From Solibacillus sp. FSL R7-0682 (GTDB lineage Bacteria > Bacillota > Bacilli > Bacillales_A > Planococcaceae), in assembly GCF_038005985.1 (NCBI RefSeq), contig NZ_JBBOUI010000001.1:1694001-1758000 (forward strand): a stretch of DNA of 64,000 nt. Reading direction: 5' to 3'. A program made the translations under genes and the position numbers. The notes beneath the pieces are model-generated. The model had not been told where the DNA came from. It did no database searches and worked only from the letters and a program-made list of their open reading frames with translations. Below, piece after piece: positions 37,098 through 48,189 of the stretch (position 1 is the first letter of the stretch; each line of letters begins with the position of its first letter).

Positions 37098-38192
37098 ATG
37101 GAAATTTTCAAGTACATGCAGAAATATGATTTTGAGCAATTAGTATTTTGCCAAGATGAAGCATCTGGCTTAAAAGCGGTTATAGCAATTCATGATACAA
37201 CGTTAGGTCCAGCTCTAGGTGGGTCGCGTATGTGGACTTACGCCTCTGAAGAAGCCGCTATCGAAGATGCTCTTCGACTAGCTCGTGGAATGACTTATAA
37301 AAATGCTGCAGCAGGCTTAAATTTAGGGGGCGGCAAAACGGTCATTATTGGAGATCCATTTAAAGATAAAAATGAAGAAATGTTCCGTGCGCTTGGTCGT
37401 TTTATTCAAGGGCTAAATGGTCGATATATTACAGCTGAGGATGTTGGTACGACAGTTGCAGATATGGATTTAATTCACGAAGAAACCAATTATGTTACAG
37501 GCATTTCACCGGCATTTGGAAGTTCGGGCAACCCTTCACCGGTAACAGCATATGGCGTATTTCTAGGGATGAAGGCCGCGGCAAAAGAAGCTTTCGGAGA
37601 TGATTCACTTCGTGGGAAATCTGTCGCGATACAAGGCTTAGGCAATGTAGCATACACTTTATGTGAATACTTGCATAAAGAAGGTGCGAACCTAATTGTA
37701 ACGGATATCAATCCAAATGCAGTAGAGCGTGTAGTAAATGATTTTGGTGCAACTGCTGTAGCGCCAAATGAAATATATGAACAAGAAGTTGATATTTTCT
37801 CTCCATGTGCACTTGGTGCAGTGATTAACGATGAAACATTACCAAAGTTAAAAGTAAAAGTAATTGCAGGATCAGCAAATAACCAATTAGCTGAATCAAA
37901 ACATGGTAAAGCATTGCATGAAATGGGTATTGTATATGCACCAGACTACGTAATTAACGCTGGTGGAGTAATTAACGTAGCGGATGAATTATACGGCTAC
38001 AATCGTGATCGTGCAATGAAGCGAGTAGAAACGATTTATACAAGCCTAGAAAAAATCTTTGCAATTTCAAAGCAAGAAAATATTCCAACGTATGTAGCAG
38101 CTAACCGCTTAGCGGAGGAGCGAATTGCTCGTGTCGCAAAATCACGAAGTCAGTTTTTACAAAATGAAAAAAACATATTAAATGGTCGTTAA
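37098..38192 (+). CDS. bcd: Leucine dehydrogenase
   Basis: NAD-dependent deamination of leucine, valine and isoleucine to the 2-oxo acids, the substrate of the Bkd complex downstream. The 364 aa protein is typical. The catalytic Lys region is [18 protein letters not shown], the substrate domain start is [10 protein letters not shown], and the NAD loop is [14 protein letters not shown]. It starts at ATG 37098 after AAAGGAG. First gene of bcd-lpdV-bkdAA-bkdAB-bkdB; ptb and buk, which surround bcd in B. subtilis, are absent. Confidence 0.96.
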   Translation: MEIFKYMQKYDFEQLVFCQDEASGLKAVIAIHDTTLGPALGGSRMWTYASEEAAIEDALRLARGMTYKNAAAGLNLGGGKTVIIGDPFKDKNEEMFRALGRFIQGLNGRYITAEDVGTTVADMDLIHEETNYVTGISPAFGSSGNPSPVTAYGVFLGMKAAAKEAFGDDSLRGKSVAIQGLGNVAYTLCEYLHKEGANLIVTDINPNAVERVVNDFGATAVAPNEIYEQEVDIFSPCALGAVINDETLPKLKVKVIAGSANNQLAESKHGKALHEMGIVYAPDYVINAGGVINVADELYGYNRDRAMKRVETIYTSLEKIFAISKQENIPTYVAANRLAEERIARVAKSRSQFLQNEKNILNGR

Positions 38193-38235
38193 AATCATAA
38201 AAGTTCTTTCTATTGCATGAAAAGGGGTGTTTGGC

Positions 38236-39648
38236 ATGGCAAAAGAATATGATGTCGTCATTTTAGGTGGAGGTACAGGGGGCTATGTTGCAGCCATTCG
38301 TGCATCACAGCTTGGCTTGAAAACAGCCATCGTAGAAAAAAATAAACTTGGGGGCACCTGCTTACATGCTGGATGTATCCCAACAAAAGCATTGCTTCGC
38401 AGTGCAGAAGTATATACACAATCAAAACGTGCAAATGAGTTTGGGATCGAAATCAACGGCATTGAAATCAATTTCAGTGCGGTACAGCAACGTAAGCAGT
38501 CGGTTGTAGAACAGCTCTATAATGGTGTGCAGCATTTGATGAAAAAAGGAAACATCGATGTATACAACGGCTACGGCCGAATTTTAGGACCTTCGATATT
38601 TTCACCAATGCCCGGAACGATTTCAGTCGAAATGAATGACGGTACTGAAAATGAGATGCTAATCCCGAAAAATGTTGTCATTGCTACAGGTTCAAGGCCA
38701 CGTCATCTTGATGGTTTAAAAGTAGATGGGGAAAAAGTATTTACTTCAGATGAATTTTTAACGATTGAGAAATTACCGAAGTCGATCATCATTATTGGTG
38801 GAGGAGTAATTGGGGTAGAATGGGCTTCGATGCTAGCAGATTTTAATGTAGACGTCACGATTTTAGAAATAGGAGATCGTCTATTGCCTACAGAGGATGA
38901 GGCGATCTCAGCTGAAATGCAAAAGCTTCTAAAAAAACGCGGAATTAAAATCTTTACGAATGTGTCATTTGATGCAAAAGAAATAGCTGTAGGTAAAGAT
39001 GTAACCGTTACATTATCCGAAAAAGAAAATATAACTGCAGAAGCCTTACTATTATCAATTGGTCGCCAAGCAAATGTAGAAAATATCGGGATTGAAAATA
39101 CGGAAATTTCTACAGAGACGGGTTTTATTGACGTAAATGAATACTTCCAAACGAAGGAAAGTCATATTTATGCAATAGGAGATGTTATTGGTGGGATGCA
39201 ATTAGCACATGTTGCGTCTCATGAAGGAATTCGGGCAATTGAACATATTGCGGGAGAACAATTAATCCCAATCAAGTATGCCAATATTGCACGTGGTGTT
39301 TATAGTCATCCTGAAGTAGCGAGTGTTGGCCTAACTGAGGCACAGGCAAATAAGGAAGGCTACCATGTGAAAACGGCAACATTTCCATTTAAAGCAATCG
39401 GAAAAGCAATGGTCTATGGTGAGACAGATGGTTTTGTAAAGCTGATTGCAGATGAAGCGAGCAACGATGTTATTGGGGTTCACTTAATTGGACCGCATGC
39501 GACAGATTTAATTTCAGAAGCAGCGCTAGGGTTGTTTTTAAATGCCTCGCCGTGGGAAATCGGGCAAATGATCCATCTACATCCATCACTTAGTGAGGTA
39601 ATCGGTGAAGCGGCATTAGCGATCGATGGGAAAGCGATCCACTTTTAA
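38236..39648 (+). CDS. lpdV: Dihydrolipoyl dehydrogenase (E3) of the branched-chain oxo-acid complex
   Basis: Reoxidises the lipoyl group of the E2 subunit with NAD. ATG 38236 is preferred over GTG 38227 because AAAGGGGTG lies 6 bases ahead of it; 470 aa. The FAD motif is ILGGGTGGYVAAIRA; the redox disulfide is Cys42/Cys47 in GGTCLHAGCIP; the NAD motif is IIGGGVIGVEWASML; the second FAD block is IYAIGDVIGGMQLAHVA; and the catalytic His-Glu is in HLHPSLSEVIGEA. It lies inside the bkd operon. Confidence 0.95.
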   Translation: MAKEYDVVILGGGTGGYVAAIRASQLGLKTAIVEKNKLGGTCLHAGCIPTKALLRSAEVYTQSKRANEFGIEINGIEINFSAVQQRKQSVVEQLYNGVQHLMKKGNIDVYNGYGRILGPSIFSPMPGTISVEMNDGTENEMLIPKNVVIATGSRPRHLDGLKVDGEKVFTSDEFLTIEKLPKSIIIIGGGVIGVEWASMLADFNVDVTILEIGDRLLPTEDEAISAEMQKLLKKRGIKIFTNVSFDAKEIAVGKDVTVTLSEKENITAEALLLSIGRQANVENIGIENTEISTETGFIDVNEYFQTKESHIYAIGDVIGGMQLAHVASHEGIRAIEHIAGEQLIPIKYANIARGVYSHPEVASVGLTEAQANKEGYHVKTATFPFKAIGKAMVYGETDGFVKLIADEASNDVIGVHLIGPHATDLISEAALGLFLNASPWEIGQMIHLHPSLSEVIGEAALAIDGKAIHF

Positions 39649-39724
39649 TAGAAGTTTAAAGCGATAATACAAAGGGGTTCAATCAACTTATCGTTATGAA
39701 TTGAAACAAATGGGGGTTGATGAA

Positions 39725-40735
39725 ATGAGTGAAATAAAACTAACACATCAACAATTAGGGTTATCTGATGAAGATGTGATGAAAATGTATGAAACGATGT
39801 TACTAGCACGTCGTATTGATGAGCGTATGTGGTTATTAAACCGCGCAGGGAAAATTCCATTCGTGATTTCCTGTCAAGGGCAAGAGGCGGCTCAAGTGGG
39901 TGCTGCCTTTGCTCTCGACAATTCTAAAGATTATATTGCGCCGTATTATCGGGATATGGGAGTTGTCTTGCATTTTGGCATGACAGCAAAAGATTTAATG
40001 CTATCCGCCTTTGCAAAAGAAGAGGATCCAAACTCAGGTGGACGACAAATGCCAGGTCACTTTGGGCAAAAGAAAAACCGCATCTTAACAGGGTCATCCC
40101 CGGTTACGACACAAGTACCTCATGCAGTAGGTGTGGCGTTAGCAGGGAAAATGCAACAAAAGGATTTTATTACCTTTGTAACACTTGGGGAAGGTTCATC
40201 CAATCAGGGAGATTTCCATGAAGGGGCAAACTTCGCAGGAGTACACAAATTACCAGTCATTATTATGGTTGAAAATAATCAGTATGCAATTTCGGTTCCA
40301 GTAGATCGGCAATTAGGCTGTGCAAAAGTGTCAGACCGAGCAATCGGCTATGGGATGCCTGGCGTAACAGTTGATGGTAAAAATCCATTAGAAGTGTATC
40401 GTGTGGTTAAAGAGGCTGCAGATCGCGCAAGAAGTGGAGAAGGGCCATCATTAATTGAAACGGTAACATTTCGTTTGACAGCTCATTCCTCAGATGATGA
40501 TGACCGACAATATCGAACAGCAGAAGATATTGCTGAAGGCAAAGCGAAGGATCCAATTTTATTGTTTGAGACGTATTTAAAAGAACAAGGTGTTGCAGAT
40601 GATGCTTTACTACAATCTGTAAATGAAAAGATTATGGAATTGGTAAATGAGGCAACAGATTATGCGGAAAATGCCGCATATGCACCACCAGAACATGCAT
40701 TGAAATATGTCTATGCGGAAGGAGAAGATGCGTAA
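39725..40735 (+). CDS. bkdAA: Branched-chain 2-oxo acid dehydrogenase E1 alpha
   Basis: With BkdAB, it decarboxylates branched 2-oxo acids using thiamine diphosphate and acylates lipoyl-E2. ATG 39725 (MSEIKLTHQQLGL, 336 aa) is chosen over an upstream TTG; GGGGG lies at 39712-39716. The ThDP-binding motif is GEGSSNQGDFHEGANFAGVHKLPVIIMVENN, recognised in parts; the phosphorylation-loop-like YRMG-type segment is LTAHSSDDDDRQYR. The stop overlaps the bkdAB start by one base. Confidence 0.95.
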   Translation: MSEIKLTHQQLGLSDEDVMKMYETMLLARRIDERMWLLNRAGKIPFVISCQGQEAAQVGAAFALDNSKDYIAPYYRDMGVVLHFGMTAKDLMLSAFAKEEDPNSGGRQMPGHFGQKKNRILTGSSPVTTQVPHAVGVALAGKMQQKDFITFVTLGEGSSNQGDFHEGANFAGVHKLPVIIMVENNQYAISVPVDRQLGCAKVSDRAIGYGMPGVTVDGKNPLEVYRVVKEAADRARSGEGPSLIETVTFRLTAHSSDDDDRQYRTAEDIAEGKAKDPILLFETYLKEQGVADDALLQSVNEKIMELVNEATDYAENAAYAPPEHALKYVYAEGEDA

Positions 40736-41718
40736 TGGCGGTAATTTCTTATATTGATGCGATTAACTTAGCGATGAAAGAAGAAATGGAACGTGATGAA
40801 CGTGTCTTTATTCTCGGGGAAGACGTTGGACGTAAAGGTGGCGTATTCAAAGCGACAACGGGCTTGTATGACCAATTTGGTGAAGCACGAGTACTCGATA
40901 CGCCTTTAGCTGAAAGTGCAATTGCAGGGGTGGCTATTGGAGCTGCCATGTATGGATTACGTCCAATTGCTGAAATGCAGTTTGCTGATTTTATTATGCC
41001 AGCGGTGAACCAAATCGTCTCAGAAGCGGCAAAAATACGTTATCGAACAAATAATGATTGGAGCTGTCCGCTTGTAGTCCGGGCTCCATTTGGTGGAGGG
41101 ATTCATGGGGCACTATATCATTCCCAATCCGTTGAAGCATTATTTGCTGGAACACCTGGATTGAAAATCGTTATTCCATCAACGCCTTATGATGCAAAAG
41201 GGTTATTAAAAGCAGCGATTCGAGACCCAGATCCGGTATTGTTTTTTGAGCATAAGCGTGCCTATCGCTTAATTAAAGGGGAAGTTCCGGCAGATGATTA
41301 TACACTTCCGATTGGAAAAGCTGACATTAAACGTGCTGGAGACGATGTAACAGTAATTACGTATGGTCTCGCAGTACACTTTGCGCTGCAAGCTGCGGAA
41401 CGCCTTGAAAAGGATGGGATTGAAACACATATTCTTGATTTACGTACAGTTTATCCATTAGATCAAGAAGCAATTATTGAGGCCGCACAAAAAACCGGAA
41501 AGGTGCTTCTTATTACAGAAGACAATAAAGAAGGCAGTATCATGAGTGAAGTTGCAGCGATTATCGCGGAGCATTGCCTCTTTGAATTAGATGCACCGAT
41601 TAAACGTTTAGCAGGTCCAGATGTACCTGCAATGCCTTATGCACCTACGATGGAAAAGTTTTTCATGATCAATCCTGAAAAAGTAGAACGAGCAATTCGT
41701 GAATTAGCAGCCTTTTAA
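40735..41718 (+). CDS. bkdAB: Branched-chain 2-oxo acid dehydrogenase E1 beta
   Basis: The E1 partner of BkdAA, a transketolase-like pyrimidine-binding subunit with C-terminal domain. The 327 aa protein has VFILGEDVGRKGGVFKAT, LDTPLAESAIAGVAIGAAMYGLRPIAEMQFADF (recognised as E1-beta blocks), GGGIHGALYHSQSVEA and LFFEHKRAYRL. It starts in TAATG after bkdAA; bkdB follows 18 bases after its stop with a GGGGGG ribosome site. Confidence 0.95.
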   Translation: MAVISYIDAINLAMKEEMERDERVFILGEDVGRKGGVFKATTGLYDQFGEARVLDTPLAESAIAGVAIGAAMYGLRPIAEMQFADFIMPAVNQIVSEAAKIRYRTNNDWSCPLVVRAPFGGGIHGALYHSQSVEALFAGTPGLKIVIPSTPYDAKGLLKAAIRDPDPVLFFEHKRAYRLIKGEVPADDYTLPIGKADIKRAGDDVTVITYGLAVHFALQAAERLEKDGIETHILDLRTVYPLDQEAIIEAAQKTGKVLLITEDNKEGSIMSEVAAIIAEHCLFELDAPIKRLAGPDVPAMPYAPTMEKFFMINPEKVERAIRELAAF

Positions 41719-41736
41719 GTATAAGGGGGGATTTTT

Positions 41737-43062
41737 ATGACGATTCAAAATATACTCATGCCTCAGCTTGGAGAAAGTGTAACGGAAGGGAAAATCGAAC
41801 GTTGGCTTGTGCAAGTAGGCGATAAAGTAAATAAATATGATCCAATTGCGGAAGTAACAACTGATAAAGTGAATGCGGAAATTCCGTCATCCTTTACAGG
41901 GACTATTAAAGAATTTATTGCAACTGAGGGAGAAACATTGCCAGTTGGTGCTGTTGTATGCTCGATCGAAGTTGAAGAGGCAAATATTCCAGCTGCACCA
42001 GCTCCAAAAAGTTCAAATGTTAGCTCGGCAATTTTAAATGCAGGTATACAGCGTCAAGAACAAACGCCACCGACAAAATTAACGGAAAAAGCAGAACGAC
42101 CTCAGCGTAAAGGAGGTCGTTATTCACCAGCCGTATTGATGTTAGCTGAAAAGCATGATGTAGATTTATCACAAATTGTCGGTACGGGTGCAGAAAATCG
42201 TATTACCCGTAAGGATGTTGAAGCATACGTTGCAGCTGGAAAGCCGATGAAACAAGTAAACACTAATAATGAAATGTCTATGCAGACAGAACAGGAATCA
42301 AAAGTTTCCTCTTCGGCAATACTGGAAGATAAGCAACAGCAATTGATTGAAAGTGCAACAGGTGATATCGAAATTCCTGTAACACAAGTTCGAAAGGCGA
42401 TTGCTAAAAACATGCTACGAAGCACACATGAAATTCCGCATGCATGGATGATGATGGAAGTAGATGTAACAGAACTTGTAGAATATCGTGATAGCATTAA
42501 ATCGGAATTTAAGAAAAAGGAAGGGTTTAACTTAACCTACTTTGCCTTCTTCTTAAAGGCTGTTTCTCAAGCGTTAAAGGAGTTCCCGATGATGAACTCT
42601 GTTTGGGCAGAAGATAAAATTATACAAAAGAAGGATATTAATTTATCAATTGCTGTCGCTACGGAGGACGCACTTTTTGTGCCAGTAATCAAAAATGTTG
42701 ATGAAAAGTCGATTAAGGGAATCGCGAAAGAAATCCATGAATATGCACAAATTGTTCGGAACGGTCAATTGAAACTTGAACATATGCAAGGTGGAACATT
42801 TACGGTAAACAACACAGGTTCTTTTGGATCTGTCCAATCAATGGGAATTATCAATTATCCACAAGCTGCCATTTTGCAAGTGGAAAGTATTGTAAAAAGA
42901 CCTGTAATAGTACAGGGGAATATGATTGCTCCACGTTATATGGTGAACTTATGTTTGTCATTAGACCATAGAATTTTAGACGGACTTATTTGTGGTAAAT
43001 TCTTATCTCGTGTCAAAAATATACTCGAAAATGTCGATAAACAGAAGATGTCAGTCTACTAA
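41737..43062 (+). CDS. bkdB: Branched-chain 2-oxo acid dehydrogenase E2 (lipoamide acyltransferase)
   Basis: The core of the complex transfers the acyl group to CoA, giving isovaleryl-, isobutyryl- and 2-methylbutyryl-CoA, also the starters of branched fatty acids. The lipoyl domain has the lipoylated Lys44 in EVTTDKVNAEIPS, the peripheral subunit-binding domain is around residues 130-165 (YSPAVLMLAEKHDVDLSQI), linkers are Ala/Pro/Gln-rich, and the catalytic domain ends in LSLDHRILDG (His411, Asp415). Length 441 aa. The operon terminator follows. Confidence 0.95.
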   Translation: MTIQNILMPQLGESVTEGKIERWLVQVGDKVNKYDPIAEVTTDKVNAEIPSSFTGTIKEFIATEGETLPVGAVVCSIEVEEANIPAAPAPKSSNVSSAILNAGIQRQEQTPPTKLTEKAERPQRKGGRYSPAVLMLAEKHDVDLSQIVGTGAENRITRKDVEAYVAAGKPMKQVNTNNEMSMQTEQESKVSSSAILEDKQQQLIESATGDIEIPVTQVRKAIAKNMLRSTHEIPHAWMMMEVDVTELVEYRDSIKSEFKKKEGFNLTYFAFFLKAVSQALKEFPMMNSVWAEDKIIQKKDINLSIAVATEDALFVPVIKNVDEKSIKGIAKEIHEYAQIVRNGQLKLEHMQGGTFTVNNTGSFGSVQSMGIINYPQAAILQVESIVKRPVIVQGNMIAPRYMVNLCLSLDHRILDGLICGKFLSRVKNILENVDKQKMSVY

Positions 43063-43070
43063 AAACCTCT

Positions 43071-43109
43071 CGGAAGCCTGTAAATAAAGGCTTCCGTTGT
43101 TTTTTTTTC
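43071..43109 (+). terminator. Terminator of the bcd-bkdB operon
   Basis: CGGAAGCCT (43071-43079) and AGGCTTCCG (43088-43096) form a perfect 9-bp stem with an 8-base loop, followed by TTGT9. Confidence 0.93.
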
Positions 43110-43121
43110 TTTATTGTCAGA

Positions 43122-43140
43122 ACATTCTCGTGTAGAATGT
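43122..43140 (+). promoter_or_regulatory. Operator-like palindrome upstream of mutA
   Basis: ACATTCT (43122-43128) and AGAATGT (43134-43140) form a perfect 7-5-7 palindrome 43 bases before mutA, next to a possible -35 TTGTCA at 43114-43119. It looks like a dimeric repressor site. No regulator gene is adjacent, so the binding protein is unknown. Confidence 0.4.
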
Positions 43141-43182
43141 AGTACAGAACTATAACAAGGGGGGAAGCTAGTAAGCGTCCAC

Positions 43183-44874
43183 ATGTCAACTAATATGAAA
43201 GAAATCGAATTTCAATCGGCTAGTTATGGAGAGTGGCAAGAACAGGCAATCAAAGCGTTAAAAGGAAAGCCGTTTGAATCACTTTTTACGAAGACGATTG
43301 AAAATATCACATTAGAACCACTTTATACGCAGGAAAGCTTAATTGAAAAATTAGGGGAGCAATTAGACAAGCAAGTATCGACAATCCGTACGCTTTCTAA
43401 TTCAACAAGCTTTGAAATTGCACAGCAAATTGTAGGAACAAATGCAGAAAGCTTTTTTAAAAATATGGAGGAAAGCTTAGCGCGGGGGAATCAAGTAATT
43501 ACAATAAACAGCCCAACATCATTTGAGTGGACTGAAGATGTAATTACAAAATTAGCGGGTTATTTTTCTGAACATTCATTTAAAATTACAATCCAATCAA
43601 CTGACGATACTTTGTTAAGCGTTTTCAATAAAATTGATGTATCAATACGTAATGATGTTAAAGGTTACATCGTTGCACCAGAAAATGTGGACTTAAAAGA
43701 CTATCCTAACGTGCGTACGTACGTAGCAAATACAATCCCATTCCATAATGATGGAGCAAATGTTGTACAGGAGTTAGCGATTGCATTAGCACAAGCTTCT
43801 CAACTCGTTAAGGAAACACAGGACTATAAAGCATTTGAAAACAAATTCTTTGTTCAATTTGCAGTAGATACGCAGTTCTTTACAGAAGTTGCAAAAATTC
43901 GCGCATTTAAAGTGTTATGGAAAGCGTTTGCTTCAGGATTCGGCAATGAAGCAAGCGCTGTCCCAGTAGTAGTTGAAACATCTGTCCGAAGCTTTTCGAA
44001 ACTCGATGTTTATGTAAATCTACTACGCGCAGGCAACGAGGCCTTCTCAGCGGCAATCGGTGGAGCTGATGTAATTACGGTTCATCCACATGATTGTTTA
44101 ACGAAAGAAACAGATCAATCCGTGCGTATTGCTCGTAACGTGTCCCTCGTTACGAAGGAAGAGTCTCACGTGTTAAATGTACTTGATCCAGCAGGTGGCT
44201 CATATTTCGTTGAGTCATTAACAGCGGATTACGTGAAGGCGGCATGGGCATTATTTTTAGAAATAGAAAACGTAGGTGGGTTAGAGGCGTATGCAGCAAT
44301 TAACGCACAAATCGAGGAAGTGTATGCTACTCGAATTAAAGCAGTAGAAACACGTAAACATTCATTAATCGGTACAAATATTTATGCCAATCCCGTGGAT
44401 GAGCTAGCAACTGAAGAAAACGCTCAGTTTGCTGAGGTGAAGCGTCTAGCGATTCCATTTGAAGATTTACGTACAAGCTTCAAGCAAGTAGGTTTAAAAC
44501 CAGCGATTTTAACTTATGGTCAGTTGAAAAACTATAAGCCACGTGCAGATTTTGTTCAAGGCTTCTTTGCTACTGCAGGTGTTGTCGCGGAGCAAACGGA
44601 TGGCTTCCAAACAATTGAAGAAGCAAAAGCTTGGTTAAATAAAACAGATTTTAATTACGTAGTAGTGGCAGCGACAGATGATGACACAAAAGCGTTAATT
44701 CCAGTCTTACTTGAAGGGAAAAAGGCTTCCATCGTACTTGATGCTGCGGGTAAATATAAAGAAGAAGAAGCAGCATGGCTTACTGCAGGCTTAAACGGCT
44801 TTATTTTTGCCGGTCAAAACATCGTTCAAAAGCTAAATGATGTAGTCGTGAGCGTGAAGGGGGCACAACAATGA
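43183..44874 (+). CDS. mutA: Methylmalonyl-CoA mutase small (beta) subunit
   Basis: Non-catalytic partner of the adenosylcobalamin mutase that makes succinyl-CoA. The 563 aa protein shares the mutase TIM-barrel pattern ([41 protein letters not shown]) but its C-terminal cobalamin-like domain lacks the DxHxxG motif, as expected for MutA. ATG 43183 is used; GGGGGGAAG lies 14 bases upstream, a long spacing, and ATG 43195 is the alternative. The stop overlaps mutB by four bases (ATGA). Confidence 0.94.
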   Translation: MSTNMKEIEFQSASYGEWQEQAIKALKGKPFESLFTKTIENITLEPLYTQESLIEKLGEQLDKQVSTIRTLSNSTSFEIAQQIVGTNAESFFKNMEESLARGNQVITINSPTSFEWTEDVITKLAGYFSEHSFKITIQSTDDTLLSVFNKIDVSIRNDVKGYIVAPENVDLKDYPNVRTYVANTIPFHNDGANVVQELAIALAQASQLVKETQDYKAFENKFFVQFAVDTQFFTEVAKIRAFKVLWKAFASGFGNEASAVPVVVETSVRSFSKLDVYVNLLRAGNEAFSAAIGGADVITVHPHDCLTKETDQSVRIARNVSLVTKEESHVLNVLDPAGGSYFVESLTADYVKAAWALFLEIENVGGLEAYAAINAQIEEVYATRIKAVETRKHSLIGTNIYANPVDELATEENAQFAEVKRLAIPFEDLRTSFKQVGLKPAILTYGQLKNYKPRADFVQGFFATAGVVAEQTDGFQTIEEAKAWLNKTDFNYVVVAATDDDTKALIPVLLEGKKASIVLDAAGKYKEEEAAWLTAGLNGFIFAGQNIVQKLNDVVVSVKGAQQ

Positions 44875-47021
44875 TAAAAGCAAATTTTGAATCTGTTGTT
44901 ATCGAAGACGTATTAAGTCAAGAGCAACTAACTTCAACAGGCTCATTTATGACAAATGAAGGAATCGAAGTGAAATCTGTTTATAATGCAGAGGATATTA
45001 AAGATGCTAAGCATACGAAAGACGTTGCTGGTATTGCACCAAATACACGTGGACCATACCCAACAATGTACGTTGCGCGTCCTTGGACAGTGCGTCAGTA
45101 TGCGGGTTTCTCTACAGCGGAAGAATCAAATGCCTTTTATCGTCGAAACTTAGCGATGGGGCAAAAAGGTTTATCAGTTGCCTTCGACTTAGCTACACAC
45201 CGTGGCTATGACTCGGATCACCCACGAGTAAAGGGTGATGTCGGAAAAGCTGGGGTAGCCATCGACTCAATCGAGGATATGAAAATTTTATTTGACGGGA
45301 TTCCACTTGATCAAATGTCAGTCTCGATGACAATGAATGGCGCAGTATTACCAATTTTGGCATTCTACATTGTCGCTGCTGAAGAGCAAGGTGTAACTCC
45401 TGACAAATTAGCGGGTACAATCCAAAATGACATTTTAAAAGAGTACATGGTGCGTAACACATACATTTATCCACCAGCGATGTCGATGAAAATTATCGCG
45501 GATATTTTCGAATATACGGCAAAATTCATGCCAAAATTCAATTCGATTTCAATTTCTGGATACCACATTCAAGAAGCTGGTGCGACAAATGATATCGAAC
45601 TTGCATACACATTAGCTGATGGGCTTGAATATGTACGTACAGGGTTAAAGGCGGGTATTGATATTGATGCCTTTGCACCACGTTTATCATTCTTCTGGGC
45701 AATCGGTATGAATTACTACATGGAAATTGCAAAAATGCGTGCAGCACGTCGTATTTGGGCGCAAATGATGTCAACGTTCAATCCGAAAAACCCAAAAACA
45801 TTAGCATTACGTACCCACTCACAAACGTCTGGATGGTCCTTAACAGAGCAAGATCCATTCAACAATGTGACACGTACATTAATCGAAGCAAACGCAGCAG
45901 CTATGGGTCATACCCAATCTCTTCACACGAATGCGTTAGACGAAGCGATTGCGTTACCGACAGATTTCTCTGCTCGTATTGCACGTAATACACAGCTTTT
46001 CCTACAAGAAGAAACAGGCATGACGAAAGTAATCGATCCATGGGGCGGTTCTTACTATGTAGAAAAATTAACAGAAGAATTAACAGAAAAAGCATGGGCA
46101 TTGATCGAGGAAATCGAACAGCTTGGCGGAATGGCGAAAGCAATCGAAACAGGTCTTCCAAAAATGAAGGTTGAAGAAGCTGCTGCAAAACGTCAAGCGA
46201 AAATCGACTCAAAAACAGAAACAATTGTTGGCGTAAACAAATATCGTTTAACAGAAGAAGAGCCGTTAGACATTTTAGACATCGATAATGCGATCGTACG
46301 TGAAGCTCAAATTGATCGTCTTGAAAAAATGAAAGCAAACCGTGACGAACAAGAAGTGCAAAAGCATTTAGCACGCTTAACAAAAGCCGCACAGGATGGT
46401 TCGGAAAACTTACTTGCTATCGCAGTAGATGCGGCACGTGCGCGTGCTTCATTAGGTGAAATTTCTGATGCAATTGAAGCGGTATCAGGTCGACATAAAG
46501 CAATCATTCGCTCAATTTCAGGTGTGTATTCTGCAAACTTCTCTGATGACGAAATGATTTCAGAAGTAAAGCAAATGACTGAGGACTTCTTAGAAGCTGA
46601 AGGTCGACGTCCACGTATTCTCGTAGCGAAAATGGGTCAAGATGGTCATGACCGCGGTGCAAAAGTTGTCGCAACAGGCTATGCCGACTTAGGGTTTGAC
46701 GTCGACATTTCACCATTATTCATGACGCCAGAAGAAACAGCGCAAATGGCTAATGAAAATGACGTGCACTGTGTTGGCGTTTCAAGCTTAGCGGCAGGTC
46801 ACAAAACATTAGTACCAGAACTTGTTGCAGAGCTTAAAAAGCTTGGACGTGAAGATATCATTGTTATTTGTGGAGGGGTAATTCCAGCACAAGATTATGA
46901 TTTCTTATATGAAGCCGGTGCGGTTGCCATCTTTGGACCAGGATCTGTTATCCCAGTTTCAGCGATGCGAATTATTGAAGAAATTTATAAAAAGCTTGGC
47001 TACGAGGAAGTGGCAGAATAA
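44871..47021 (+). CDS. mutB: Methylmalonyl-CoA mutase large (alpha) subunit
   Basis: Catalytic adenosylcobalamin subunit converting (R)-methylmalonyl-CoA to succinyl-CoA. The 716 aa protein has the N-terminal barrel ([61 protein letters not shown]) and the C-terminal B12 domain with base-off motif D591-x-H593-xx-G596 in [15 protein letters not shown]. It overlaps mutA at the start and meaB at the end (TAATG), a fully coupled three-gene operon. Confidence 0.97.
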   Translation: MIKANFESVVIEDVLSQEQLTSTGSFMTNEGIEVKSVYNAEDIKDAKHTKDVAGIAPNTRGPYPTMYVARPWTVRQYAGFSTAEESNAFYRRNLAMGQKGLSVAFDLATHRGYDSDHPRVKGDVGKAGVAIDSIEDMKILFDGIPLDQMSVSMTMNGAVLPILAFYIVAAEEQGVTPDKLAGTIQNDILKEYMVRNTYIYPPAMSMKIIADIFEYTAKFMPKFNSISISGYHIQEAGATNDIELAYTLADGLEYVRTGLKAGIDIDAFAPRLSFFWAIGMNYYMEIAKMRAARRIWAQMMSTFNPKNPKTLALRTHSQTSGWSLTEQDPFNNVTRTLIEANAAAMGHTQSLHTNALDEAIALPTDFSARIARNTQLFLQEETGMTKVIDPWGGSYYVEKLTEELTEKAWALIEEIEQLGGMAKAIETGLPKMKVEEAAAKRQAKIDSKTETIVGVNKYRLTEEEPLDILDIDNAIVREAQIDRLEKMKANRDEQEVQKHLARLTKAAQDGSENLLAIAVDAARARASLGEISDAIEAVSGRHKAIIRSISGVYSANFSDDEMISEVKQMTEDFLEAEGRRPRILVAKMGQDGHDRGAKVVATGYADLGFDVDISPLFMTPEETAQMANENDVHCVGVSSLAAGHKTLVPELVAELKKLGREDIIVICGGVIPAQDYDFLYEAGAVAIFGPGSVIPVSAMRIIEEIYKKLGYEEVAE

Positions 47022-48106
47022 TGACGAAAGCGAGTCAAGAGCAGAGCGCTTTATTTGTCATGGAAGGTGTGAAGGGTGGTCATGATGGTATGAGCTATTC
47101 AAACCCGAAAAAATTCCGTAAAAAAAAGCAGGATCATCTTGATATTTCGAAATTAGCGAAGGAAGTGCGCGTAGGTGATCGCACTTCCTTAGCAAAAGCA
47201 ATTACCCTCATTGAAAGTTCGAACAGTGCACATAAAGAGGACGCTCAGAAATTACTACAGGAGCTATTGCCCTATACAGGCAACAGTATTCGTATTGGTA
47301 TAACAGGGGTACCAGGTGCTGGAAAAAGTTCGTTCATCGAGGCGTTTGGTACGATGCTTTGTAAAATGGGCAAAAGGGTTGCGGTCCTTGCAATCGACCC
47401 AAGTTCGTCTTTGTCAGGTGGAAGTATTTTAGGGGATAAAACTCGGATGGAAGAGCTCGTTCGTCAACCGAATGCGTTTGTTCGCCCATCGCCAAGTGCT
47501 GGTACATTAGGTGGTGTTCATAAAAAATCCCGTGAAACGATGCTTATTTGTGAAGCGGCTGGCTATGACGTTATCTTAATAGAAACAGTAGGTGTTGGCC
47601 AGAGTGAGACATATGTACGCGGTATGGTCGATTTCTTCCTATTGCTTGTATTAACCGGTGCAGGGGATGAGCTACAAGGGATGAAGAAGGGAATTATGGA
47701 GCTTGCTGACGGTATCGTTGTGCATAAAGCGGATGGTGACAATGTCCGTTTTGCACGTCGTACGATGCAAGAATATAAGCAAATCCTTCATTTTTTACAG
47801 CCAGCAACACCAGGCTGGATGAGTACAGCTTTAACCGTTTCTTCGTTGGAGAAAAAAGGGCTTGATGATGTTTGGAATATGCTAATGGATTTCGAAAAAA
47901 CGGGAAAGGATACAAATTATTGGTCAATTAGACGCCATGAGCAAACGCGTGACTGGTTCCATTCAATGATTACCGACCAATTAATTGACTCGTTTTATCA
48001 AAATTCGGAGCGAAAAAAACAAGTCCGTTCATTGGAAGAAGATATCCTTCATGGACGCTTAACTGTCACACAAGGTGTAAACGCGCTATTTGACGAAAAA
48101 GAATAG
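47021..48106 (+). CDS. meaB: Methylmalonyl-CoA mutase-associated GTPase MeaB
   Basis: A G3E/ArgK-type GTPase that guards cofactor loading and protects the mutase from inactivation. Walker A is GVPGAGKS near residues 96-103, the switch block is IDPSSSLSGGSILGDKTRM, RPSPSAGTLGGVHKK is the MeaB signature, ETVGVGQSE is the G3 region, and NKADG-type recognition is VVHKADGDN. The first about 45 residues form a basic, low-complexity extension (NPKKFRKKKQDH) beyond the usual domain. Length 361 aa. It ends the mutAB-meaB operon; no clear terminator is seen before brxB. Confidence 0.95.
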   Translation: MTKASQEQSALFVMEGVKGGHDGMSYSNPKKFRKKKQDHLDISKLAKEVRVGDRTSLAKAITLIESSNSAHKEDAQKLLQELLPYTGNSIRIGITGVPGAGKSSFIEAFGTMLCKMGKRVAVLAIDPSSSLSGGSILGDKTRMEELVRQPNAFVRPSPSAGTLGGVHKKSRETMLICEAAGYDVILIETVGVGQSETYVRGMVDFFLLLVLTGAGDELQGMKKGIMELADGIVVHKADGDNVRFARRTMQEYKQILHFLQPATPGWMSTALTVSSLEKKGLDDVWNMLMDFEKTGKDTNYWSIRRHEQTRDWFHSMITDQLIDSFYQNSERKKQVRSLEEDILHGRLTVTQGVNALFDEKE

Positions 48107-48189
48107 CGGGTTTTGTAATCACTGGTCTTTGCAGTTCGGAAGTAACCTTGCTATGATAATAGGGAACTTTGAAAGGAGCTAAAAAGCTT

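Noticed and set aside
45901-46392. Long reverse-strand ORF (163 codons) opposite mutB
   Set aside because: It lies entirely inside mutB, is Leu/Arg-rich as expected of a shadow frame, and has no ribosome site or family motif.
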